64,000 nucleotides of DNA from Candidatus Gastranaerophilales bacterium (GTDB lineage: Bacteria > Cyanobacteriota > Vampirovibrionia > Gastranaerophilales > Gastranaerophilaceae). The notes under the pieces are model-generated. The model saw only the letters and a list, made by a program, of their open reading frames with translations, was not told the origin of the DNA and ran no database searches. The position numbers and the translations under genes were made by a program. Where the stretch lies: contig CALVGZ010000009.1 in NCBI GenBank assembly GCA_944327225.1, forward strand, positions 1 to 64,000. The letters run 5' to 3'. Position 1 is the first letter of the stretch. Each line of letters opens with the position of its first letter. Below are positions 8,083 through 16,201 of the stretch, piece after piece.

Positions 8083-8847
8083 ATGGTAATTAATTATTTT
8101 CAAGGTCTGTTTAATATAATAATTGAGTCTTTTAAATTTTCTTTTAAAAATTTTAGGAATTTAATGCCCCATATTTGGACAATGATTTTAATACAAATAT
8201 TGGGTTATATTGAGCTTATGTTCGCATTATTTTCATTCGGACAAGGCATATATAGTTTTGGAAGTATTTTAAGGTTTATTGCTGCTTTAGTGTTGTATTT
8301 TATTGGCTTATTTTTTATGTTTAAAAAAATGCTGTCCTTTTTATCAAATGAATTTAATGGAGAAGATTTTTCAAATATAAAGACAATAAAAGCACTTTTA
8401 ATTTTGGGGTTTTTTAATTTAATACCTTTTTTTGTTTTTATTTTGGGGTATTTCGCTTCTAAATTTTTTCCTGAATTGACATTTGTTTTGCAAAGGATTA
8501 TTAGTATTTTTTCAATTATTTTTTATATTTCTTTAAGTTTTTCATTAGTCAAAATATCTCAACAAAATAAAAACATGTTTGTTGCGGTTTTGGATTCTAT
8601 TAAACTTTTCTTTAAAAAAATTCACTATACTTTTCCTTCCATTTTAATTGTTTATTTAGTTGCTTATTTGTTGAAATTTATTATTTTAGTAATTTTTGTT
8701 TATGTATTTTCGTATTTTAAAAATTTATTTTTAATTCAAACGGTAGAATTTCTTGATTCAATATTGAGTTTGTATTCAATATATTTCTTTGCTGTTTTAT
8801 ATTTAGGTTTTCAAGTAGTTTTACTTAAAAAATTTGAAGGTGAATAA
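8083..8847 (+). CDS. polytopic membrane protein, function unknown
   Basis: 254 residues, mostly Phe/Ile/Leu, with about six hydrophobic segments (around 27-50, 60-80, 103-123, 138-155, 185-210 and 230-248). The N-terminal stretch resembles an amphipathic helix before TM1. I see no catalytic or transport motif. The layout recalls the membrane domain of DUF975/GPDPase_memb-type proteins. It abuts the next gene, which has the same size and layout, so the two probably form a complex or arose by duplication. Confidence 0.7.
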   Translation: MVINYFQGLFNIIIESFKFSFKNFRNLMPHIWTMILIQILGYIELMFALFSFGQGIYSFGSILRFIAALVLYFIGLFFMFKKMLSFLSNEFNGEDFSNIKTIKALLILGFFNLIPFFVFILGYFASKFFPELTFVLQRIISIFSIIFYISLSFSLVKISQQNKNMFVAVLDSIKLFFKKIHYTFPSILIVYLVAYLLKFIILVIFVYVFSYFKNLFLIQTVEFLDSILSLYSIYFFAVLYLGFQVVLLKKFEGE

Positions 8848-9585
8848 ATGGAAATATTATTAAAATTAAGTTTTGATTTTTTTAGAAAATATATAAAAGA
8901 ATATTTTATTTTGTTGTTAAAACCCATATTAGTTGGAATAATGGGCTTTTTTGCAATGCTTTTTATGTTTGTTAATCCTTTGTTTGCAATTTTAGGTATT
9001 TTTATCACTATTCCTTGTATTTTTTATTCTTTTTGGAGAGGCATTTTGATAACATACAGTTTAAATATTGCAGCAAATCATTTTTATAATAAAAATTCGA
9101 TTGGTTTAATAGAATGTTATAAAATAGCTAAACAGAATGAGAAAGAATTAGCTCTTTGGGTAACTTATGTTGCTTTATTTTCAATTTTGGGTTATATTCC
9201 GGCGTTTGTTTTGTGTAATATTTTTGCACCTGTGTCTTTAAATTCTTTTTTTAATTTTCCATACGGTACAATAAATTTTTTTCAAAGTCTTATGTCTTTT
9301 AAAATTCTTTTAATTTATATTATTAATACGCTTATTTTGATTCCGTTTTTTAATTATTCTCAACAAGCTTTTTATTTTAGAAAACCGCAGGAAAAATTTA
9401 TAAATTTAATTTTAAATTGTTATAAAAAAAATGGTATCAAAGGGTATTTAATAGCATTTTTTGTTGTTTTGAGCAGTTTTATTTTGACATCAAATTCTTT
9501 TTTAATTATTTTAGTTTTATTTTTTAATGTTTTTATTTACGGTTTAAATATGTTTTGGTGGATTACAAAAGAAAATCATTCATAA
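8848..9585 (+). CDS. polytopic membrane protein, likely partner or paralogue of the preceding gene
   Basis: 245 residues with about six hydrophobic segments. Its ATG follows directly on the TAA of the 8083 gene with no gap, so it is translationally coupled. It has the same general plan: an amphipathic start (LLKLSFDFFRKYIKEYF) and TM pairs with short polar loops. No motif is recognised. Its last 10 bases overlap the convergent diguanylate cyclase gene. Confidence 0.7.
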   Translation: MEILLKLSFDFFRKYIKEYFILLLKPILVGIMGFFAMLFMFVNPLFAILGIFITIPCIFYSFWRGILITYSLNIAANHFYNKNSIGLIECYKIAKQNEKELALWVTYVALFSILGYIPAFVLCNIFAPVSLNSFFNFPYGTINFFQSLMSFKILLIYIINTLILIPFFNYSQQAFYFRKPQEKFINLILNCYKKNGIKGYLIAFFVVLSSFILTSNSFLIILVLFFNVFIYGLNMFWWITKENHS

Positions 9586-10958
9586 AAAACAACTTGATTT
9601 CTGCCGTTTTCTTTTGCCTTATATAAGGCGGAGTCTGCTTTTTGATAAAGGGTTTGAGGTTCCTTATCGTTTTTATTATATTCGCTTACGCCTATTGAAA
9701 TGGTAACTGAAATTTCTTTTATATCTTGAATATTATATTCCTCAATATTTATTTTCTTTTTTTCTACTTGTTTTCTTAATCTTTCAGCAACGACAACCGC
9801 TTCTTCAAGTTTTGTATGGGGAAGTAGGAATATAAACTCTTCTCCGCCATACCTTGAGGCAATATCTTCTTCTCTTAATTCTTTTTTAATTGTTTTGGCT
9901 ACTGTTTTTAAAACACAATCTCCGACTGCATGACCGTATGTATCGTTTACCTTTTTAAAGAAATCAATATCAGACATTATACAGCAAAGCGGTTGATTTT
10001 GCCTCTTAGCTGCGGCTATTGTTTCTTTTAATCTTTTTTCAAATTGATGACGATTGTTGTATCCTGTTAAAGCGTCTATTGTTGCATATTCGAGTACTTC
10101 AATATAAGATTTTGCTTTTGATAGGGTAATTTGTGCTTGCTGTTTAATTTCTTCCAGATATTCAATTTCTTTTTTGTTTATTTTGTCAAAATGATTATAT
10201 GCAACAATTGCTCCATAAGCTTTTGAATCAACTACAAGCGGGAAAATCCCCATTTTTCCTTCTTGCTTAATCATGGTTGTTGATTTTGGTGTTATCTCTT
10301 CCAGATATTTGTATATTTTATTATCTGAACAGTTTTTTGGCCAGATTAATTTATATTCTTTTTTATTTTTATTTTTTATAAAAATATATATTAAATGTTC
10401 TGATATAAATTGGTCAATCATTTCGCCCATTATGGGAAGAATGTAGTCTAGTTCATATTGCGTTTCGGTTATTTTTGCAATATTTCTTACCGTTTGATGA
10501 AATTTTGAGCTTATTTTAATCATTTCTTTGTTTTTTAAAGTTATGGTAAGCATAGAAATTTGAGCTATTACAAGTGGAAGAATTTTAAAAAATTCATTAT
10601 TAGAATTTATTTTTTCACAAGATTTTAATTTTACAATTCCAAGTGTTTTATTTTTTTGGTAAATTGGAAAATATAATATATTTTCTTCAATTTCAAATGT
10701 ACTTTTTTGTATTAAAAAATTGTCAAATTTTTGTTTGATGTTAATGTTTTCTTCACTATGAACAAGATTTTCCCAAGGCTTTGTAAAATCTTTCAAAAGA
10801 TAGGAATATTCATCCATCATATAAATTTTTAATTCATCAATATTAAAAAATAGTCTTAATGCTTTTGAAAAATTTTCGATTAGGTCATACCTGTCTTTAG
10901 CTTCTTCAAAAGATTTAACAAGTGTATATGAAAAATTATATAAAGTTTCAAATTCCAT
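9576..10958 (-). CDS. GAF-like sensor diguanylate cyclase (GGDEF)
   Basis: 460 residues. The first ~285 look like two GAF-type sensory domains without membrane segments. The GGDEF domain (about 290-460) has a GGEEF active-site loop at 371-375, the DIDFFKKVND metal/nucleotide region and the family turn TGYNNRH. An I-site RxxD (Arg362-Asp365, REED) stands five residues before GGEEF, so product inhibition by c-di-GMP is expected. It probably makes c-di-GMP from two GTP in the cytosol. It directly follows the TPR gene (stop and start adjacent), with AGGCGA as ribosome-binding site. Confidence 0.93.
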   Translation of the reverse strand: MEFETLYNFSYTLVKSFEEAKDRYDLIENFSKALRLFFNIDELKIYMMDEYSYLLKDFTKPWENLVHSEENINIKQKFDNFLIQKSTFEIEENILYFPIYQKNKTLGIVKLKSCEKINSNNEFFKILPLVIAQISMLTITLKNKEMIKISSKFHQTVRNIAKITETQYELDYILPIMGEMIDQFISEHLIYIFIKNKNKKEYKLIWPKNCSDNKIYKYLEEITPKSTTMIKQEGKMGIFPLVVDSKAYGAIVAYNHFDKINKKEIEYLEEIKQQAQITLSKAKSYIEVLEYATIDALTGYNNRHQFEKRLKETIAAAKRQNQPLCCIMSDIDFFKKVNDTYGHAVGDCVLKTVAKTIKKELREEDIASRYGGEEFIFLLPHTKLEEAVVVAERLRKQVEKKKINIEEYNIQDIKEISVTISIGVSEYNKNDKEPQTLYQKADSALYKAKENGRNQVVFYE

Positions 10959-12020
10959 TTATATATCGCCTATAAATACTTTTCTTCCCTCACAAATTTT
11001 GAAATCTTCAATTAATTCTTCTTGTATTTTTTTATCGGTATCGTTAATTACAAGTTTTCCGGCTTTATATTTAGCGGGTGCATTTTCTTCTTGTTCTTTT
11101 ATTTTTTCAAAATATTCTTTGTCGCTAAAAATTGCGATTTTTTGATTAACTTCACTTAAAATATCAAAAATATAACGGGTTTTATCGGGATCACTTTTAA
11201 TGTTTAAAATTAAAGCTGCTTTTTTAAATTCTTCAGCTGCACCTCTATAATCTTTCATGTCTTTTAAAATTACGGCGAGATTAAAGTGTGCTTCATATTC
11301 AAAGGGTCCTATTTCCATTGCTTTGCAGTAGTAATAACCTGCTTGATTTTGATTTCTTAATAATTGATGTATAAGTCCAAGATTATAGTTAGAATTGTAT
11401 GTTTTTAGTATGCTTACTGCTTCTTCGTATGATTCACCTGCTTTTTGAAGATAATATCTGCTTGAATCTTGATTTAATCCGGCAAGAAGTGATTTCGTGC
11501 GATAAGCTAATCCCATGTTGTAATAAGCAACACCTCTATTGTGAATGTATGATTTTTTGCTGTCTACTAAAAATGGAATCCTTATAAAATGCGGTCTATT
11601 TGAGATAACTTTTTTATATTGCTTTATTGCTTCGTCTGTTTTGTATGTTTCAGATAAAATTATAGCGTAATCTATTCTTGCAACTTCATAATCGGGCTTT
11701 ACGAGAAGTGCTTTTTCATAGTTTTTTAATGCTGAATAATAGTCTTCATACACAACATATATATTTGCAAGGTTGTACATTGCTTTATAGTGTTTTGGGT
11801 GGAGCTTGATTCCTTTTTCGTAGAAATATATAGCTTTTGACAAATCGTGTTTTTTAAAAGCTTTATCACCTTTATAAATCCAGTAATATCCTTGAAATTT
11901 ATTTATTTCTCTTTTATAAAAATCAAAAAAAACAAAAATGCTTAAAGCAAAAAGTATGATAAGCACTGCACTTATCACTTTTGCTACGGTTGATTCAAAG
12001 ATTTTTTTTAATTTTTTCAT
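10959..12020 (-). CDS. membrane-anchored TPR protein
   Basis: 353 residues. A transmembrane helix near residues 14-32 (ISAVLIILFALSIFVFF) anchors the protein. It is followed by several tetratricopeptide repeats (GDKAFKKHDLSKAIYFYEKG, then AMYNLANIYVVYEDYYSALK and others) to about residue 280. TPRs bind protein partners; none can be named here. It sits between another TPR gene 21 bases upstream and the GGDEF gene immediately downstream, so the three probably form one operon. Confidence 0.82.
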   Translation of the reverse strand: MKKLKKIFESTVAKVISAVLIILFALSIFVFFDFYKREINKFQGYYWIYKGDKAFKKHDLSKAIYFYEKGIKLHPKHYKAMYNLANIYVVYEDYYSALKNYEKALLVKPDYEVARIDYAIILSETYKTDEAIKQYKKVISNRPHFIRIPFLVDSKKSYIHNRGVAYYNMGLAYRTKSLLAGLNQDSSRYYLQKAGESYEEAVSILKTYNSNYNLGLIHQLLRNQNQAGYYYCKAMEIGPFEYEAHFNLAVILKDMKDYRGAAEEFKKAALILNIKSDPDKTRYIFDILSEVNQKIAIFSDKEYFEKIKEQEENAPAKYKAGKLVINDTDKKIQEELIEDFKICEGRKVFIGDI

Positions 12021-12041
12021 TTTGGTGAAGGTTTTTATTTA

Positions 12042-13709
12042 TTAGGCTTCAAATAATTTGTATAGTCTTTCTTCTATAATTTTGTTATCAAGTTCATTTT
12101 TTTCTTTATTAAGATTCAAGGCTTTTTGATATTGTTTTGCAGCTGTTATTTTTTCATTTAGTATCTCATGACTTCTTGCCAGATTGAAATGTGCTAGCAC
12201 ATATTCAGGATTTATTTCAATAGCTGTTTTAAAGTACTCTGCTGCTCTGTTTGCATCTCCAAGACCGTCGAGAAATACAACTCCAAGATTGTTATAAGCT
12301 ATATCGTAGCTTGAATCTAATTCAATTGCCTTAGAATAGAATATAATTGCTTTTTCTATGCAATCTTTTTCCCAATATGCCATTGCGAGTCGTGAATATA
12401 TTTTAGGGTTGTCTAAATCTTCATTTAATGCTAAGTTATAGTATTCAATAGCATTATCAAGGTTTTCAATGTCATAATATATGTCTGCTATTGCTTCATG
12501 GATTTGTGATTTATTTTTAGTTAATAGTAAGCTGTTTTGAAGCATTGAAATAGCAGCTTCTGAATTTCCTTTAATTTGATGATATATTGCAGCTAAAGCT
12601 TGAGCAACAACTGATGTCCATTCATCATTCGGGTTTGCTTCAAGAGCTTTTTTGTATAATTCGATTGCACTGTCATATTGTTCTAATTGAACATAGGCGT
12701 AAGCAAGAGAATTTTGATAGTATGGATTATTTTCATCGTATTTTAAAGCCAGTTTGAATGCACTTAGGGCATTTATTTTTTCGTCTTTTTTTAGGTATAA
12801 ATGCCCTAATTCGTAGTAACATTTGGAAAGTTCGGGGTATTTATTCGCTAAAATAGTATAAAAATCAATTAATTCATCAATTTTATCATTTTGGTATTGT
12901 TCAACAAATTCAATAATATTAACAACTTTCATAGGGTCATTATCAGATAAAATGACTACGTTATTCAGACAATCAAAAGCAATATCAAAACGATTTTTCT
13001 TAATTGCGATGCGTGCCATTCTTTCATATAAACTGATTGATTTTTTTGAGTTATCAACGGCATTTAAATAAACATCGTATGCTTTTTTTTCCGAGTTTAT
13101 TTTTTCGAAAAATTCTCCTACTGCCTTATATTTTGTGAAATTTATATCGTCGGTAATATTTCTTAAAAGCATTTTAATGCTTGCTTTGTCGAACAAGCTC
13201 ATTAAAGTTCCGGTTATTCCGTAATAAAGGGCATTTGTAAAATCATTTACCGTTTTCTTTTCGGTTGAATTTTTAATTTTTTCTAAGCAGGTTAAAGCAA
13301 GGACAAGGCGAGTTCTCGAGGCAGAAGGTTTCAATTTTATTGCTATTTTAAATTCTTCTTTTGCTTTATCAAATTCTGAATTTAAAGACAAAAAATATCC
13401 CAGATACATGTGTGCATTTGCGTCATTCGGGTTGATTTTGACTGCTTTTTTGCATTGTTCAATAGCACTTTCAACCCCTATTTGTCCGTTTTTGTGCAAA
13501 AGCGTTGCAAGGCGGTAATACGCACTTGTTTGGTCGGGGTCCTCTTTTATTGTTTCGATATAGCAGTTTATAGCTGTGGTTAAATCCTCATTTGTAGCTT
13601 TAAGAAGATACCTTTGATGAGCCTCAACCGCTAATTCCAGTGTTTTTTCAGAATTTGTCATGGTTGTATCGTCTTTTCTTTGGGGAAATTTAGTTTTTTG
13701 TTTTAACAT
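12042..13709 (-). CDS. TPR-repeat protein
   Basis: 555 residues of nearly continuous tetratricopeptide repeats. Examples are AYYRLATLLHKNGQIG, ANAHMYLGYFLSLNSEFDKA, AYNNLGVVFLDG and VLAHFNLARSHEILNE. There is no signal peptide or membrane segment, so it is probably a cytosolic scaffold. AAGGACT lies seven bases before the ATG at 13709; an internal ATG 16 codons later is possible but lacks a comparable site. It heads the operon with the membrane TPR protein and the diguanylate cyclase. Confidence 0.85.
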   Translation of the reverse strand: MLKQKTKFPQRKDDTTMTNSEKTLELAVEAHQRYLLKATNEDLTTAINCYIETIKEDPDQTSAYYRLATLLHKNGQIGVESAIEQCKKAVKINPNDANAHMYLGYFLSLNSEFDKAKEEFKIAIKLKPSASRTRLVLALTCLEKIKNSTEKKTVNDFTNALYYGITGTLMSLFDKASIKMLLRNITDDINFTKYKAVGEFFEKINSEKKAYDVYLNAVDNSKKSISLYERMARIAIKKNRFDIAFDCLNNVVILSDNDPMKVVNIIEFVEQYQNDKIDELIDFYTILANKYPELSKCYYELGHLYLKKDEKINALSAFKLALKYDENNPYYQNSLAYAYVQLEQYDSAIELYKKALEANPNDEWTSVVAQALAAIYHQIKGNSEAAISMLQNSLLLTKNKSQIHEAIADIYYDIENLDNAIEYYNLALNEDLDNPKIYSRLAMAYWEKDCIEKAIIFYSKAIELDSSYDIAYNNLGVVFLDGLGDANRAAEYFKTAIEINPEYVLAHFNLARSHEILNEKITAAKQYQKALNLNKEKNELDNKIIEERLYKLFEA

Positions 13710-13815
13710 TTACAGTCCTTGCATTGATAGAAAAATATTATACTATCAAGCTATCGATTCTATATGATTATGCTTTAATATCATAAACAAAAAATCATCT
13801 ATATGTATGAAAAAT

Positions 13816-13843
13816 AAATACCACACTATAAAGTGTGGTATTT
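13816..13843 (-). terminator. intrinsic terminator downstream of pgk
   Basis: Twelve-base perfect stem AAATACCACACT (13816-13827) / AGTGTGGTATTT (13832-13843) with loop ATAA. It has T-rich flanks in both directions, so it could act bidirectionally. It lies 26 bases beyond the pgk stop. Confidence 0.9.
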
Positions 13844-13869
13844 TATGTTTAAAATATATAAATTTTAAA

Positions 13870-15069
13870 TTAATCGTCCAGTGCATCAACACCCGGAAGA
13901 ATTTTTCCTTCAATAAATTCTAAAGAAGCTCCGCCGCCTGTTGAAACATGTGTGAAATCTTCCGCTTTTGCGAATTTTTTGGCAGCAGAAACGGAATCTC
14001 CACCACCTATAACCGAAGTTGCACCTGCTTTTGTTGCTTCAACAATTGCTTTTAATACAGCTTTTGTACCTTCTGCAAATTTTGGATTTTCAAAAGCACC
14101 CACTGGGCCATTCATTAAGATTGTTTTGGATGATTTTATTACTTCGGCAAATCTTTTTTGAGTCTCGGGACCTGCGTCAACTCCTTCAAAACCATCTGGG
14201 ATGTTATTTACATCTACTACTTTGTTTTCGCCATTGCCTGAAAAATCATTTGTAACCAGAACATCTGTTGCAAGAACAAGATTAACTCCTTTTGCTTTTG
14301 CTTTTGCTTCAATTGCTTTTGCTGTTTCTAATTGGTCATCTTCACAAATTGAATTACCTATTTTTCCGCCGTTTGCTTTAACAAAGGTGTATGCCATACC
14401 GCCACCTATAATCAGATTGTCAACTTTATCGATTAAATTTTCTAAAACACCGATTTTGGTAGAAACTTTAGCACCGCCTACGATTGCCGTAAAAGGATGA
14501 GATGGATTATTTAAGGCTTCGCCTAAACATCTTAGTTCTTTTTCCATCAAAAGGCCTGATACCGCGGGTTTTAGAATGTGTGCCAATTTAGCGGTTGAAG
14601 TATGTTTTCTGTGAGCCGCCCCAAAGGCATCATTTACGTAAAAATCACCGAGCTTTGCAAGTTCTTTTGCAAAAGTCATATCGTCATCTTTTGCTTCTTC
14701 TTCTTTATAAAATCTTATGTTTTCCAATAGTGCAACTTGTCCGTCTTTTAGGTTTTCAAGTTCTTTGTCTGCACCTTTTCCGACTAAGGATTTTACAAAT
14801 AAAACATTTTGACCCAACACCTTTGATAAATGTTTTGCAACAGGTTCAAGAGAAAATTCCGGTTTTACTTCTCCTTTTGGACGTCCCAAGTGAGCCATCA
14901 AAATAACTTTTGCACCTTTATCGGTTAAATATTTAACTGTAGGTAAAATAGCTTGAATTCTTGTGTCATCTGATACATTGTTGTTTTCATCTAAAGGAAC
15001 ATTAACATCAACTCTAACAAGAGCTTTTTTTCCTCTGATGTCGCCTAAATCTTTAATTGATTTTTTCAT
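13870..15069 (-). CDS. pgk: phosphoglycerate kinase
   Basis: Catalyses 1,3-bisphosphoglycerate + ADP to 3-phosphoglycerate + ATP in glycolysis. It is full length at 399 residues. Landmarks are RVDVNVPLD near residue 18, MAHLGRPKG, the hinge region GGAKVSTKIGVLENL, NGPVGAFE, and the C-terminal nucleotide motif GGGDSVSAAKKF. No other glycolytic gene is adjacent. AAGGAG is upstream but lies in the arm of an inverted repeat (see 15080-15102). A promoter is visible at 15105-15133. Confidence 0.97.
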   Translation of the reverse strand: MKKSIKDLGDIRGKKALVRVDVNVPLDENNNVSDDTRIQAILPTVKYLTDKGAKVILMAHLGRPKGEVKPEFSLEPVAKHLSKVLGQNVLFVKSLVGKGADKELENLKDGQVALLENIRFYKEEEAKDDDMTFAKELAKLGDFYVNDAFGAAHRKHTSTAKLAHILKPAVSGLLMEKELRCLGEALNNPSHPFTAIVGGAKVSTKIGVLENLIDKVDNLIIGGGMAYTFVKANGGKIGNSICEDDQLETAKAIEAKAKAKGVNLVLATDVLVTNDFSGNGENKVVDVNNIPDGFEGVDAGPETQKRFAEVIKSSKTILMNGPVGAFENPKFAEGTKAVLKAIVEATKAGATSVIGGGDSVSAAKKFAKAEDFTHVSTGGGASLEFIEGKILPGVDALDD

Positions 15070-15079
15070 ATCTGAAACT

Positions 15080-15102
15080 CCTTATGTAATAACAACATAA
15101 GG
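15080..15102 (-). promoter_or_regulatory. inverted repeat in pgk leader overlapping the ribosome-binding site
   Basis: On the minus strand CCTTATGT (15102-15095) and ACATAAGG (15087-15080) form a perfect 8-base stem with a 7-base loop. The second arm supplies the AAGG of the pgk ribosome-binding site AAGGAG. The predicted transcription start near 15098 lies inside the first arm. Only read-through RNA would therefore carry the full hairpin; alternatively the repeat is a protein-binding operator. Confidence 0.5.
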
Positions 15103-15104
15103 TA

Positions 15105-15133
15105 ATTTTAGAATAAATATAAACAATCTTCAA
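15105..15133 (-). promoter_or_regulatory. pgk promoter
   Basis: On the minus strand TTGAAG (15133-15128) is 17 bases from TAAAAT (15110-15105). The start would be near 15098, about 28 bases before the pgk ATG. Confidence 0.55.
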
Positions 15134-15135
15134 CT

Positions 15136-15396
15136 TTATTTAGTAAAGAAATTTTTTATAGCCGTAATAAAATCTAAAACTAGATTTTTTATAATTGAAA
15201 TTAAGCTATCTTCTTCAATTATTTCTTCTTCTTGTTTTTCAAAAGTATCTTCCGGATAGTCTTTTGCAAATTCAAGAGTTTCCTCTTCATTTTCTCCACG
15301 TTGAAAATATCCGGTATTTCCTGCGCCACCACCGGTTGTTTTCGAAGAAGCTTGTACGTTAGATAAATTTCTGCTTGAATTAATATCAAATGACAT
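15136..15396 (-). CDS. small hypothetical protein with C-terminal amphipathic helix
   Basis: 86 residues, not recognised. The first half is Ser/Asn/Gly-rich (KTTGGGAGNTGYFQRG), the middle strongly acidic. The last ~22 residues form a hydrophobic-basic helix (LISIIKNLVLDFITAIKNFF) that could bind membrane. The ribosome-binding site GAGGG lies in a hairpin arm (see 15400-15441) and its own promoter lies in the hairpin loop. It is followed closely by the pgk promoter. Confidence 0.6.
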   Translation of the reverse strand: MSFDINSSRNLSNVQASSKTTGGGAGNTGYFQRGENEEETLEFAKDYPEDTFEKQEEEIIEEDSLISIIKNLVLDFITAIKNFFTK

Positions 15397-15399
15397 AAA

Positions 15400-15441
15400 A
15401 ATTACCCTCTTATACTAAGATTATAGCATAAGAGGGTAATT
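15400..15441 (-). terminator. strong hairpin: terminator of the exported-protein gene, overlapping the next gene's ribosome-binding site
   Basis: Perfect 14-base arms at 15400-15413 and 15428-15441 (AATTACCCTCTTAT and its complement) with a 14-base loop. On the minus strand the stem is followed by T residues, as an intrinsic terminator 29 bases after the 15471 gene. The downstream arm contains GAGGG, the ribosome-binding site of the 15136-15396 gene. Confidence 0.8.
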
Positions 15442-15448
15442 AGTTCAA
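15420..15448 (-). promoter_or_regulatory. promoter inside the hairpin loop
   Basis: On the minus strand TTGAAC (15448-15443), a 17-base spacer and a perfect TATAAT (15425-15420). The -10 lies in the hairpin loop. Transcription would begin near 15413, just after the loop, so the gene's own mRNA lacks the first arm and leaves the ribosome-binding site free. Confidence 0.6.
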
Positions 15449-15470
15449 TTATTTATTACAATAATCAATT

Positions 15471-16172
15471 TTATTTGACGGGTAATTTCAAATTATCTTG
15501 AAGTTCAAGTATGACTTTTTCGCCTTTTTTGGCTTTATAATGTAACCCCGGAGAAACGATACCGCTTACAAGTCCGACTCCACCACCAATAGATCCGCCA
15601 ATAATAAGACCTGTTATTGTATGACCTGCTGCAACACCTATTGCAGCACCTAATCCGGAGCCTACGCCTCCGATTGAAAGAGTGTAAGCTGCTATTTTTC
15701 CTGCTGTTTCTTTAGCACCTTCTTGAAGATATTTTTTGTTTGCCAATTCAACGCATACAGGAATATTTGTTCCGTCAGGCAGGAGTATGTGTGTAAATTC
15801 CATATATACTTTAGCATTTCTTGAGAACCATTTTGGAGATTCTATGCAAGTAATTCTTGCAATAAGAGAAGAATTGCAGGGTATTAATAAAGTTCCTTCC
15901 ATCGTTTTAACATCATTTTCAAAGACAAATTGAACGTAGTCTCCTGTTTTATAATATTTTGAATTAAAATTTTGTGCAAAGTTAACAACAAGATTATTTT
16001 CTTTTTGGATTACATTTCCGCTTGGAGTAATTTTAACAAGGTCAATTTTTGCGTCCTTAACGGTTTGTAAATGCTCAACATCAGTATCATTATAGTTATA
16101 TGCAAAAGCTTGCATTGATGTTGAGGCAATAATTGCAGACAGTAAAGTCACAGATAAAACTTTTTTAAACAT
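15471..16172 (-). CDS. exported protein with glycine-zipper segment
   Basis: 233 residues. A signal peptide occupies the first ~24 (KKVLSVTLLSAIIAS, then MQAFA). A beta-rich domain (about 60-160) includes MEGTLLIPCNSSLIARI, a pattern reminiscent of VirB10/TrbI-like C-terminal domains. A Gly/Ala/Ile-rich segment of about 45 residues with GxxxG spacing follows (GGVGSGLGAAIGVAAG, then GGSIGGGVGLV). It probably acts in the periplasm or an envelope membrane. A terminator hairpin follows it. Function unknown. Confidence 0.7.
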   Translation of the reverse strand: MFKKVLSVTLLSAIIASTSMQAFAYNYNDTDVEHLQTVKDAKIDLVKITPSGNVIQKENNLVVNFAQNFNSKYYKTGDYVQFVFENDVKTMEGTLLIPCNSSLIARITCIESPKWFSRNAKVYMEFTHILLPDGTNIPVCVELANKKYLQEGAKETAGKIAAYTLSIGGVGSGLGAAIGVAAGHTITGLIIGGSIGGGVGLVSGIVSPGLHYKAKKGEKVILELQDNLKLPVK

Positions 16173-16201
16173 AAAATATCCTCGTAAATCTCATTCAACT
16201 T

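Noticed and set aside
13710-13869. Possible small RNA between the TPR gene and pgk
   Set aside because: Only the pgk terminator is visible; no separate promoter.
14201-14500. 99-codon plus-strand frame opposite pgk (and other antisense frames over pgk)
   Set aside because: Antisense to a well conserved gene, no ribosome-binding site, and low-complexity product.
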